The notes beneath the pieces are model-generated. The model searched no databases, was not told the origin of the DNA, and saw nothing but the letters and a program-made list of their open reading frames with translations. Of a stretch of 64,000 nucleotides of DNA, positions 10,681 through 21,438 are shown one piece after another. The DNA is from Jaltomata sinuosa. Lineage: Eukaryota > Streptophyta > Magnoliopsida > Solanales > Solanaceae. Positions within the stretch are counted from its first letter, which is position 1; each line of letters starts with the position of its first letter. The DNA lies in assembly GCA_003996215.1 (NCBI GenBank), contig QJPP01001916.1, positions 62,001 through 126,000 of the forward strand. The letters run 5' to 3'. The position numbers and the translations under genes are program-made.

Positions 10681-12128
10681 GGCCTAAGGGATTCACATGT
10701 ATTCCTTTCTCTCACAGTTTTAGCTTTCATATGTATGCATTGGGGAAAATGCATGAGTCTAAGTTGAGGGTGTTGGGAGACCTGTGAGTCTATCACCACC
10801 GAGGGTTTTTGTTGCCGTGTTTCTTTTCCCTTGGTATGCTATCTAGTAGAACCAGCATGTTTAGGTTGTTATTTAAGTTTTGTTTGTGTTGTGTTGTGGT
10901 ATCTATAACAAGCATGGCTTTTTGCAAGTTGAACTAAAAAGGAGCCCCCTCCAAAAAATATTGAATTTGTACTTATGTTTGAACTGGTTAACTGTTCTGG
11001 ATCCCTGAATGTCATTGTATGGTTGTGATTGTAATAATTGTGCTTAAGCCGAGCTGTTGTTTTGATAGTTGGTAGTGGTATGATTTCTTGGTGCCAAGTG
11101 TGTCAGCTTATTGTTATAAACTCTTACTCTGTGCGGGCATCTAGAATTTGCCCGACCTATTTTGTTAAGTTCGAAGTTAGTTGCTTGGAAAAGGATCACA
11201 GACCCTTTTTGTGTGCAGTCCACTAAGACTAAAAGACCATCCAAATGTAAATAACCCCTTTGGTCACTGTTTGAGCCAAAGTTGACTTTGTTCTTTCGAT
11301 AACCTCTTACCTATCCCTTTTAACTTTGCATCTCTATTTTGGCTCTGGTCTTTCTTGGACATCGTGCACCTCAACTCAAGAAATTAGCCTAAGTTGAGGG
11401 TGGCTACTGTAGAGGTACATGATAAGAACAATGGGGTTATGCTTAATTAGTTGTTGTTGGGATAGAAAGTGCAGGTGTGTGCCAAATGAAAAGACTGAAA
11501 AAGAAGTGAAAAAGAAAGAAAAAGAGTTATCTAGTTAAAAAGGCCACACCTATAGCAAGAAATAAGGAAATCAAAGGTGATTACGAGTTGATAGAATAAG
11601 GTTGAGTGGAAATAATAGGTCGATGATTACAAGGAGGGTTTAGTCACTATTCCCCAAATGTATCCTACCTGCACCCGAAGCCTCATTACCAGCCAAAACA
11701 AGTCCTGTAGTGATCGTAAGCGGCTTTCGTACAAACTGAAATAGAATAGCAAGGGCAAGCTTATGGCATCGCATGTGCATTATTTGAAATCGTTTGTGAG
11801 TTTGAGTGCCTTACCTAATCCCAAATCTTGTGTGTGGGACTTTTTTGTGGTGAGGGCACCGGGATTTTTGTATTATCTACTGATTATTGGGATAGTTGTT
11901 GTGTGTGTATGTAGAATATTCTATCATATCGGAATGACATGTTTGGATCCTTACAAGTTAGCTTTTCATACATTTGTGTGTTACTGGGGGGCTTGGTTTA
12001 AAGTGATTAAACTGTTGAATGGCCATGGTTTGCTAGAGACATGTTGGTTGCATTCTTAGTTGAGTCGTCTCTTTTGTTTTTGTTGTTATGTTGCTTGAGG
12101 ACAAGAAAATGTTTTAAGTTGAGGGTGT
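10681..12128 (+). other. Ath-1 interior B 3' untranslated spacer
   Basis: Parallel to 4,801-6,243. TAAGTTGAGGGTG recurs at 10,760, 11,390 and 12,115, the last abutting LTR3. The stretch around 11,638-11,645 (GTTTAGTCA, plus strand) is the unoccupied equivalent of the site where the solo LTR at 21,439 was inserted in Ath-2. The 98-codon frame at 11,763-12,059 matches that at 5,879. Confidence 0.6.
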
Positions 12129-13741
12129 TGATGTGCCGACATTCTACGGCATATTTGACTCCTTTAACTAAGAATAATCGTGAGTTTTCAAGCAACCGTT
12201 GTTGTTTTTGATGGTATTTGTGTTGTAATTGCAGGAACTTGAACAAAAATGGAAAGAATGGAGATTTTGCACTTGAAATGGGCATACTGTTAGGTGTGGT
12301 GACACACCTGACGAGTTGTACATAAAACTCATTTTGTAAATGCGATTTACGTACAAATAGTCAAATTGAAGAAAAATCTCCAGCTCACTGTTTAGTGGTG
12401 ATGACTCCCATGATGAGTCTCCAAGTCCATGGGGAGTCGTCAAATAAGCCACCACAAAGGAAAGAAATCAAGTAGTTACTGGTTCCTTGTGACGGCCCAC
12501 ATGACGAGTCATCACAAGGCTGATGAGTCGTTACACAAGCCACCACATCGAAGAGAGGTAAAGAAGCTACTGGATTGGGGTGACGACTCTCACCTGACGA
12601 GTTATACATATATCTCATTTGGCAAATGCGATTTTTTCACAAAAGTCATCAACTTGAAGAAAAAGTGGCTCCAGCTCACTGTTTAGTTGTGACGGCTCAA
12701 GTGACGAGTCGTCACAAGGCTGACGGTTCGTCAAGTGACCCTTCAACTTGAAGCGGGACTCCAAAATTCTATTTTTGGACTTTATTTCCTAGACTACTAT
12801 AAATACCCAGTGTTAGGGTTATTTTATTATTCATTACCCGATATTTTTCTTTGGTTTTTGAGCGGTTTTTAGACGACTTTGGAGAGGAAAAACATGACAC
12901 AATACGTTCTTCTTCTTCTTCATCCATTGTTCTTGGGATTTTGGCTTCTTGTTCTTGAATAATTGAAGTAACTTTCATACTATTTGTAAGAATCTTTATC
13001 TTATTATGAATATGATTGTCTTCTCTTTCTCTAATAGCATGAGTAGCTAACTTCCCATAACTAGGGTTGTGGGAGCCATGGCATAGCAATGATCTAAGGG
13101 TTCGGGTGATATTGGGTTCAATATATATTGCATAATACGTTGTTAATCTTATGTTTTTATCATTTTCTAATGGTTGTAAATATTAGAACAAGTCTAGGTT
13201 TGATTTGCTTGAACAAAGGAATTAAAACCCAGAAAATTGAATTAACAACAAGGATTTGGGACTACTAACTCCCGTGTAATGATTGACGCTCTAGCTAGGT
13301 TAATCTACTTGACGTATAAATTGAGTTTTGTAATTGTAATCTTTTCAAGTTCGAGAGAATTGAAAAGACAATGCGTCTATTTAGTTGAGAAACATTTAGA
13401 CGTAAGAACGATTTCAATTATTTCATATTAGGCATATGAAATAAACCACGTTGAACTCTAGCCCGAGGTTATTGATTGAGCCATGGTGAACACAACCCTA
13501 GTTCACCTCTCATATTGATTTTTACTCATTGAAACTTTTCAATTGTTATTTAAATTATTCAAAGATTGATTACTTTAAATCCCCCCATTTACCGAAAACT
13601 ATTGATTATTAGTCACCTAAGTCACTAACGACTTAATTAGCACCTTATTCCCTGTGGGATCGACCCCAACCTTGGTTGGGTTCTATATTTGACAACGACC
13701 GCTTATGCTTCTTAATTGAGGTGTAATTTGTGGAGTTATCA
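12129..13741 (+). repeat. Ath-1 LTR3
   Basis: A 1,613-bp LTR starting TGATGTGCCGACATTC and ending GTGGAGTTATCA, followed at once by the AAGAA target duplication. A palindrome cluster lies at about 12,395-12,745, with TATAAATA at 12,798-12,805. A short local duplication (AGTCACCTA/AGTCACTAA, near 13,610) is absent from LTR2. Confidence 0.85.
12395..12805 (+). promoter_or_regulatory. LTR3 palindrome cluster and TATA box
   Basis: The same dyads as in LTR2, for example TGACGGCTCAAGTGACGAGT followed by CGTCAC (12,690-12,715) and GACGGCCCACATGACGAGTC (12,491-12,510). They are followed by TATAAATA at 12,798-12,805. Confidence 0.6.
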
Positions 13742-14456
13742 AAGAATAGCAACAACCTCTTCTTCAGAAGAGGTTTCATCCAATAAGATCAAATCCCAGC
13801 GAATAATATAGTCACAATCTCCATGATACCTTTTAAGCATCGAAACATAAAATACGGGATGAACTCCAGACAAACTAGGAGGCAAAGCCAACTTATAAGC
13901 CACTAGCCCCAATTTCTCAAGAATCTCAAAAGGTTCAATATATCTCAGACTCAGCTTGCCATGCTTATCAAATGGCATAACACTCTTCAAGGGTGATACT
14001 TTGAGGAAAACTTGCTCACCTTCCATAAACTGCATATCTCTTACCTTTCTGTCAACTTTGAGCCGCTAGGAGCTTCTCTTGAATGAATTTCACCTTTTCC
14101 ATAGAGTCTTTTACAAGGTAAGTACCCTATGGTTTCGCTTCAAATGAATCGAGCCAGCCAAAGGGAGATCTACATCTCCTCCCATATAAGTCTTCAAACT
14201 GGGACATATCTATACTCGAGTAATAATTGTTGTTATATGCAAACTTAGTTAATGTTAGATACTGATCTTAATAACCCCTAAAGTCCATCACACATGCGCG
14301 AAGCATGTCCTCCAATACCTAAATTGTATGCTCAGACTACCATCAGTCTGAGGGTGGAAAGTTGTACTCAGATCCAACCTTGTCCCCAACTCCTCGTGCA
14401 ACTTCTGCCAGAAATTGAAAGTGAATTTGGTGCCCCTATCAGAAATAATGGAGATA
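13742..14456 (-). pseudogene. Chr-1 integrase, main fragment (broken)
   Basis: Minus-strand Ty3/gypsy integrase. From 14,456 downward the catalytic-core segment SIISDRGTKFTF, FWQKLHEELGTRLDLSTTFH and PQTDG can be read. Next comes a damaged linker. The open C-terminal piece at 13,739-14,035 follows (EGEQVFLKVSPLKSVMPF, GKLSLRYIEPFEILEKLG, HPVFYVSMLKRYHGD, ending VVAIL). These are the conserved chromovirus integrase blocks upstream of the chromodomain. The frame stops at the Ath-1 insertion and resumes at 1,083. The upstream half of the core is missing because element C begins at 14,462. Confidence 0.8.
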
Positions 14457-14461
14457 GGCAC

Positions 14462-15317
14462 TGATAAATTGGTAATCTACCAACTTATTTAGCCTTTATT
14501 CATGAACTATTGCCATGTTTTGATGTGATTTAGAGGTATTTATTGCCTTTATTATCCTAAATGCAGGTACTCTTAGTCAATTGAAGGAAGAAAAGGATTT
14601 GAATCCAAAAGAGCTTAGAATGGAATCTAAAGTTCATAGATGATTGAAAGGGAAAGGATATGCAATGATCGGCAAAGAAAGCTAATGTACATAGATGATC
14701 GAAAGGGCAAAGATCTGCTAAGATGGGTGAAGAGACTTGTGAGCCACAAGAGAGCACCTACGATTTGCAAGTGCCAGTGCACATAGAGAGAAGAACACTG
14801 CCTCAGCAGTCGAAGCATGTGAGCTGCAGGTTTGAAGGGGTGATCGCATCTTCCATCGCACAAAGGGCTACAAGTGACAAGTTTAACACTGCCTGGAAGA
14901 CAGGGCACCTATGATGTGTAAGTCACAAGGAGCGATCGCAGGTTCCATATGGCGACACAGGTACAAGGTGAAAGTTTCCAGGTTTTTGTTAGCAAGGGAA
15001 AAAACACATGCAGAATTGGAGTTGCCTCATGCAAAACACATATGCATTTGCCCCTACCAGCTTGTTTTACCCAGGTCTTATTATACTTTTCTGATATCTT
15101 ATTATCATGCAAAATAACCTGCGAAACGCACGTCACCACTTGTGAATCGATGTTACTCGCACATGCCAATAGTTCATCTGGTACCTTTTTTCTTCTATAA
15201 TGCATTCAATGTCTTTTTATTTCATTGACTTCTTGTAGTATTTTCTTCTTTTAATATTGAAAACCACTAAAAGAGTTTTAGTTATTTTTGTCGTGCTCAT
15301 ATTCGTTCTTGCAAATC
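14462..15317 (+). mobile_element. Element C 5' LTR remnant and leader
   Basis: It starts TGATAAATTGGTAATCTACC. For about 200 bases it aligns with the start of the inverted LTR that ends at 17,360 (both share TTTAGAGGT and ATGCAGGTACT). Small GC-rich dyads such as GCGATCGCA (14,931-14,939) follow. The R-U5 part, primer site, gag and pol expected next are absent, and an accessory ORF begins at 15,318. A large internal deletion is inferred. The left flank is GGCAC inside the Chr-1 integrase. Confidence 0.5.
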
Positions 15318-15911
15318 ATGTCTTTTGGTAGGGGAAACTCCAGCAAAAGCTCTAGATGACCTCCAGCTCCACCCACCTCATCGAGTAAGAACAAAGGGAA
15401 GAAGAAAACTCTTGTTGCTAATCCAGAAGCCCCTCCTATGCTAGTCAATGAGGAGGATAGACTTAGATTTAGTGTGGAGGACATGAAACCCCTCTGACAA
15501 ATACAAGGGGCAGAGGTCATTCACTTTGGAGTGCAATTTTAACCTGGCCAAAATTGGAGAGGACCTACCAAACTTCCACCATCAATTTACTGTGTGAGAG
15601 TGATTTCCATTTTTAGAAGTGCTCAGAGGGTATTACCCAGAAGTGGTTTTGGAATTTTATGCATCTTACCAAGCCAAGCATGATACAATAAAATATACGG
15701 GAAATGTCGACGACTTCCCTTGCTTGGAATCTGTGATTGTTAGGGGTAAGGAGATTGACATCCTGATGCTATCAATGCCATCTAATAGGACACTCAAATT
15801 GACTCAGCGATAGAGTATTTGGATAAGGTCACTCCAAAGGATAAGATGCTAGATTGGGCTCCCCAATCATTACCCCAAAGATGGAGGCAAGACGATCGTC
15901 AAGCAAAACAC

Positions 15912-17360
15912 ATTTATAAGTACCCAACAGGTGTCGGGGTCGTACCCACATAGACTTGGCGATAGCAGTATAAAGATTGTAGTGAAATAACTTCACTAGG
16001 AGAGTAATTTTTTAAAAACATGAAACTAAAAGATTGGGGGAATTGGGATTCTGTTACAATAATCACAATTTGTATTAAAGCAAGGAAGTAAAATGGGTGT
16101 ACCAAAATTGAGTATGAGACTAGGGATATGTATCCAATGGGGCTTTAATGTGGGATAGGGTGTTTGCCTTTTCACACTTACTTTCACTCATTTACATAGG
16201 TAGCCTTGGTCATGGGTGTGGTTGTTTATCTCTCTATCAACATCCACATATCCGATAATCCCTATTAGAGGACTATCGGTTAAATCAACAAACAACCAAG
16301 ATCAAGCTTGGAGAGGTCACACTATCTCTAGCTTAGACCCTTAAATGGGTGATTCCGTCGATATGAGCTATTTCTAGCCTCAAATCTGAATAGATTACCA
16401 AGTTCCCACTAGTAATCTCACATCCAAAATCATGAAATTCTCTTTCAAGCAACAACATAGTCAAGTAATGAAAATTAATGTTTGCAACCACTAATTTTAG
16501 GATTAAAACTTCGTGAAACTACTAGACCCATGTCAAATAAGCAATTATAAGCAAGAATATATGACACCCACACCTATTTGTCAAGTACCCATTATTAACA
16601 CATCCCTAGATATATGAAATTAGCCACTCATAGCCAAGGAAAGAGATATACCAAATGGTAAGTCAAAATCCTTTTCATTCAAGTGTAACTTCAAGTTCTA
16701 AGCTCAATTTGAGTACACAAATGGTTAACCAAGATTTGGAAGAGAGAATATATTGAAACCCTCTTCTTCTTGGAGAGGAAAACTTGTTCTCAAAGGTAAA
16801 AGATCTTCAGAATATTCAGGACTGAAGAATGTTATTTACAATTATTCCTAAATTGGCCTTTTATACTTTCCCAAAACGTCACTAATTTTCTGGACAAAAT
16901 TGCCCTTTGGGTGGTGTGCGACGCAACATGCGGTTTGAATATTATGATGTGCGCATCGCACACCTTCTTCATTTGAACTAGGGACTAAGCCGACTTTGGA
17001 GACGTTATGCAAAGGGGGTGCGGTTCGCACCATGAGTTGTGCGCGTCGCACAACGATCGCACCCCATGATAGATCCTTTAGTCAATCCAAAGCTTCATGT
17101 GGTGGGAGGTGTGGAGCACACTACGGCTTGTGCGTGTCGCACAAGTGCCGCCTCTCAGGGCAAATTCTTTGTCTTTTTTTGATCACTTCATACTTCACTC
17201 CTTTTAAACTCTTTTTGGGTCCATTTCCTTGTTTTCAATCATTAATCACAAGTACCTGCATAGACATAAATAAAGGCCATAAAAACCTCTAAATCTATTC
17301 AAAACATAGCAATAATTCATGGATAAAGGCTCGATAAGTTGGTAGATTACCAACTTATCA
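15912..17360 (-). mobile_element. Solo LTR of family C, inverted, inside the C accessory ORF
   Basis: On the minus strand it begins at 17,360 with TGATAAGTTGGTAATCTACC and ends near 15,912 after a U5-like GTGGGTACGACCCCGACACC. The flanks AACAC and GACAC differ at one base and may be the target duplication. The left boundary is uncertain by a few bases because the expected TG/CA is not clean. It has palindromes at 16,949-17,145 and a minus-strand TATA box TATAAAA at 16,859-16,865. Its head is homologous to the plus-strand LTR at 14,462. Confidence 0.6.
16857..17145 (-). promoter_or_regulatory. Palindrome cluster and TATA box of LTR C
   Basis: Two perfect 19-bp dyads: GTTGTGCGCGTCGCACAAC (17,036-17,054) and CTTGTGCGTGTCGCACAAG (17,127-17,145). 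A third, weaker one is GTGCGCATCGCACAC (near 16,950). On the minus strand the TATA box GTATAAAAGG follows about 80 bases downstream. Confidence 0.65.
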
Positions 17361-18287
17361 GACACCTCTTTGGGATACTATAGGAGGAGTGATCTGGTGT
17401 CAGGACCTCCACTTCGAAGCTTGATTATGGTATGATTTCATCCACTCCCATTTCCTTACCTCTAAGAATTATCAAAAGATTAACCATGAGGGGTACATTC
17501 TAGTTTCTTGCATCATGTCAGGGGTGCATGTCAACTTTGGTGAAATTACGGCAATGGTGATTAAAAGGAAAGCCCGCCAACCCGGTGCCTCATTTCTCTA
17601 TGTAGTCCGCATTAACAAGTTGTGTGATAAAGATGGGATTCCCTATTTTTCATTTGACAAATCTATTCCATCCACCAGAGTTATTGACATTGAGAAGCAG
17701 ATGGATGCAAATGCCCCTAAAATGAAGAAGCAAAATTTGCAACCTTTTGCGAGTGTTCAAATCTCTGAGGTTGATCTTGAACCAAGTGCCTCTACTCCAG
17801 TAGGGTCAGTGTCTGGCACTCCTACTCTCGCAGTGTTGGGATATCTTCTAGATACTTCATAACATAGGCCTTCAGCTTCATCAGTTTCAGCCCCTACTAG
17901 CCTTCAAAAGCTAGTCGACATGACCTATTCCCATGATAATCAATTGAACACATTTGCTCAAAAGCTGCCAGGCATGATTCAGAAAGTAGTTAAGGATGAC
18001 ATGAAAGGGGTCGTGGAGAGTTTAGGCAAATTTTGCAAAAGGGTAACGTCGTGGAGAACGCGGTTACCGATATCCAAAAAGATGTTGATAAAGCTAAGAG
18101 TAAGTCACTCATGTTAGCTACAGACTTGAGCACACTTAATGATGCCATGGCAAAAACCCATCCCAATCCTAGCCCTGTGGATGATATTTTTGCTATATTA
18201 GGCAGTGATGATGGGGAGCATGACGACGAGCAACATCTGGAGCTCCAGCAGGTGTTATACGAGTCCCAGCAGACATTACACTTCTGA

Positions 18288-19448
18288 CAGGGAGGGGGTC
18301 CCACTTTTGAGCCAGCTGAGTAGGAGAATGATGATGAGTAGTCCACACAGGGAGTCTTTGCATCTTCCATCTACTTATTTTGTGCTTAGGTATTGAGCGA
18401 AATGCATTATTTAAAGTAGGGGAGGGTGCACTTATAATTTTATTTTAATGATTTGTGGTGGTTACCCTTGTATTTTATTTTAATGATTTGTGGTGGCTGC
18501 CCTTGCCGGGCTAGAAATAATGCTATTATTTCCCTTGTCGAGCTTTTATTTCCATATTTTAGATAATTTGTCCCTTGTCAGGCATGTTTTAGATGACTGT
18601 TTTATATTGCCCTCGTTCGGCCTTTACATCTTTATGCTTATTTTGTGTACTTGTCGGTCTTGTTCTTTTTATTGTGTATTGAATGAGCTGCTTTAATACG
18701 CCGAGTTATCCTACACAATAAAATTGTTTCACTACTCATGCTTTTCAAAATGCGCTTAGTGCCTACTCCAGGCTTAGTTCTCCATTGATCCATGAGCGCA
18801 TAACTCAAATTTTGCCTTGTTAATATTAGATTAGTTGAATAAACTCTGAAGGTTTTCTTCATACTACGGCTCTTTCACAAGGAGCAAATATTTTCTTTTG
18901 TTTATTTTTGTGTCAAACCAGGTTAGTATTCCAGTATGATAGACTGAGAGGTGAATTTCTTAAGGAAAATACCAAGTTTTAGTGTTTAATTGAGTCCGTA
19001 TGTTGCTTGTATCAAAATGGGTCCACCAAAAAAAAAATCTTTCCAAAGAATTCGCAAATTGAAGAAAATAGGGGAAACTATTTTTTGCTAAAGCATTCTC
19101 TTATCATGATTCTTACATTCTCCGTTTGTCTTGATTGATTCATAAACGAGTGAGTAGAACCTGGAATAGCTTCTCAAAAGTCATTTGTCCTAATTGATTT
19201 TTGAGACTAGTTGTGAATTTCTTGTGTTGTGATGCCTCGTGTGGTAAGTTTTTACTTCATTCTTGTGCATGTGTATTGTCTAGAACTTTCCCCGAATGTG
19301 ATTCAAGGCAGAATGACGTTACCTAGCTTGGAAGATGACCTTATGCCCTGTTTGAATAACTATTTTACCCAAATTTCCTTCCCTTAACATTGATCCCAGT
19401 AAAACCATTTGAGCTTGTAACTTTTCTTTTGCACCTTGTTAGACACCT
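18288..19448 (+). other. Element C 3' region left of the Ath-2 insertion
   Basis: Non-coding. It includes a direct repeat of ATTTTATTTTAATGATTTGT (near 18,438 and 18,474) and runs into TTAGACACCT at 19,448, where Ath-2 is inserted. It resumes at 36,374 with TAACCCTCTTTAG. I see no gene here. Confidence 0.5.
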
Positions 19449-20921
19449 TATTACACCCAAATTACACCTCCTTTTAGAAGTATAATATGGTCGTTGTTCA
19501 AATATAGAACCTAACCAAGGTTAGGGTCGATCCCACAGGGAATATGGTAGGACCAGGGTCAATTATGTTTACTCATGCTCTTAGTCGTTTATTTCCCTAC
19601 AAAAGGGTGGTTTATAACAAGTAGTAATTGTAATTCAAATCCGAACAAGTAACAAGTAACAGTTTTAAGAGTTGTAATCAATGAGAGAAGTGACTAGGGT
19701 AGTGTTCCCCATGAGATCATAACTTAGTAAGGCATTGTACTTAGTAAAATAGTTTGGTGCTTAGCATGCAAGAACGGTAAGTTAGGTTCACCTAAATGGT
19801 TGGTACCCCAAATAGATGAATTTCACCATGCACCTTGATTCGGCTACGGGTGTGTGCTTTACTAACCCTTATCCTTGATCCCAGATTAGCTATTCTCAGA
19901 CAAGGTCAAGCTATTATGAGGGTTAATAGCCTCAAATCTCCATTTTAACCAACCATTTTCCCATTCATTACCTCCTTGGTCTAGCAAGTAAGAATAAGGA
20001 GAGTTCTAATATTTGCAAGCGTTAAAAAGAAATTATAGCGAAGGGAAGAACAATACATGCAGAAACACCGCCCTAGAATTACCAAGTACTTTGCCTACTT
20101 CGTTAATCCTTTATAGTTCCCACAACCCTAGTTGTGGATTTAGCTACTCATGTTCATAAGTAAACAATCACAAGTTGTTGACGCATTCATGATCATATAC
20201 TTACAAGAAGAAGTAAAAAAATCCGGAAACTTGAATAGATGAAGATGAAATCAAGAATAAAGAACTATGAATATGTTTATCTTTCAAAACCAAGAACAAA
20301 TCAATACCAAAAGTTTATGAATGTGTTTCCTACAAAATATCGAGTATAAAACGTAAAAGAAAACCTAGGAAAGGTATTTATAGACAACAAAAATCCTATC
20401 CTAAACAAATAAGGAAAACTGGAATCGGCAACTTCCACGGACATAGTCTATGGTCAGTGGAAACTTCTATGGGTCATCAACAACCCTCGTGGAACTCAGA
20501 GTTTTTATCATCCTGCAGGTTCACTTCCATGAGTTCACTCTACGACTCGTGAATTGAATCACGGCTCATGGATTTGCTTCGTCAATCTAAGACCCTTTTC
20601 TCCTTCTCTGATCAGGTTCTACAGACAGGAATTACGACTCATGAAAAGTTCCACGACTCATAAAAACCTCCCATAGAACTCAGGCTTCAGCACAATCTGC
20701 AGTACTCTTCCTACGACTGACTTCCACGACTCGTGGAAGTATTCACGACTCATAGAGTTGAGTCATAGAAATCAGTTTTAGCCAAAATTTTAGTCTTTTT
20801 CTGCACTTAGTCTCCAAACCATGTTTCCCTGCACAATACTCAAATATACTAAAACTCGCTATAGAACATATTCCATTACAAGTTTTAAGCGTCGAAAGTA
20901 CCGCAAAACCACGGCACATCA
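19449..20921 (-). repeat. Ath-2 3' LTR
   Basis: On the plus strand it starts TATTACACCCAAATTACACC, a mutated form of the TGATACGCCCAAATTACAC seen in the other LTR, and ends GGCACATCA. The palindrome cluster is at about 20,430-20,760 and the minus-strand TATA box TATAAATA at 20,375-20,382. Confidence 0.85.
20375..20760 (-). promoter_or_regulatory. Ath-2 3' LTR palindrome cluster and TATA box
   Basis: CTTCCACGACTCGTGGAAG (20,721-20,739) is a perfect 19-bp dyad. Variants of CCACGACTCGTGG and CACGGCTCATGG recur at about 20,540-20,573, 20,640-20,660 and 20,743-20,757. The minus-strand TATAAATA at 20,375-20,382 lies just downstream. Confidence 0.65.
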
Positions 20922-21438
20922 ATACCCTCAACTTAAAACCATTGCTTGTCCTCAAGCGACAAAACAAAACTATCCTAGAATGATGCTTGAGTGAAAGAAA
21001 ACAAGGAACTATGACAGTCATATAATTCAGCAATTCAGCTCACAACAAATATCCCCCTCCTTTTCAGGATAAAACAAGTTCACAAGTTTCATTTATCAAG
21101 ACAACATAAGAGGATCCATGGATGACATCATTATATCAATAAATGACATAGCACATACGAATGAACTTACCCTAACATCCAGCAATCAATGGTACTCTAG
21201 TGCCCTCACTACAAAGAAGTCCCAATCACACAATAAATCATTAATTATCTGGGACTGAACTAAAACACTCTTACTCACAAAGAAAATTCAAGCAATACAT
21301 GCACAATACCATAGGCTTGCCCTTATTTTCTATGCCCCGATATTCGAACAGTTGGGTTAGGATCACTGTAGGACTTTACTTGGCTTGTAATGTAGGCTCG
21401 AGGATGAGTATGGTAAACATGGGAAATAGTGACTAAAT
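20922..21438 (-). other. Ath-2 3' spacer, part left of the solo LTR
   Basis: Non-coding. It is the reverse complement of the Ath-1 spacer just before its LTR (for example ACATTCGTATGTGCTATG near 21,150). It contains the terminal polypurine tract next to 20,921 and ends at GTGACTAAAT, where the solo LTR begins. Confidence 0.55.

Larger units (their letters stand above)
1084..13741 (+). mobile_element. Ath-1: three-LTR, two-interior Athila-type array
   Basis: The order is LTR1 (1,084-1,930), interior A, LTR2 (6,244-7,844), interior B, LTR3 (12,129-13,741). Each LTR starts TGATGTGC and ends TATCA. The whole block is flanked by the identical pentamer AAGAA at 1,079-1,083 and 13,742-13,746, and no separate duplication surrounds LTR2. 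One integration followed by unequal recombination between LTRs fits best. Interiors A and B are close copies, each with a primer binding site, gag and protease but no reverse transcriptase or integrase, so the element was non-autonomous. The target was the integrase gene of Chr-1. Athila-like status is inferred from the tRNA-Asp-type primer site, the gag motifs and the DLGASINLMPLAVYKQLGLG protease. Confidence 0.85.
15318..18287 (+). pseudogene. Element C accessory ORF, split by a solo LTR
   Basis: It starts MSFGRGNSSKSSR, with a Ser/Lys-rich N-terminus, and is recoverable only in pieces. The piece at 15,619-15,813 (YYPEVVLEFYASYQAK, VDDFPCLESVIVRGKEIDI) resembles the N-terminal EFYA...VRGK motif of the 'putative plant transposon protein' domain family. 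LDKVTPKDKMLDWAPQSLPQ and RW follow. The gene is cut at 15,911 by the solo LTR and resumes at 17,361. The second half has VHVNFGEITAMVIKRKARQP then SFLYVVRINKLCDKDGIPYF, again typical of that family, then a low-complexity tail and a probable coiled coil (to 18,287). Ath-2 has a related ORF at 25,434-27,668. I assign the family from memory of its motifs; the function is unknown. Confidence 0.55.

Noticed and set aside
14723..15205. Overlapping ORFs on both strands around 15 kb
   Set aside because: They lie in the element C LTR/leader; no motif, and the four frames overlap mutually.
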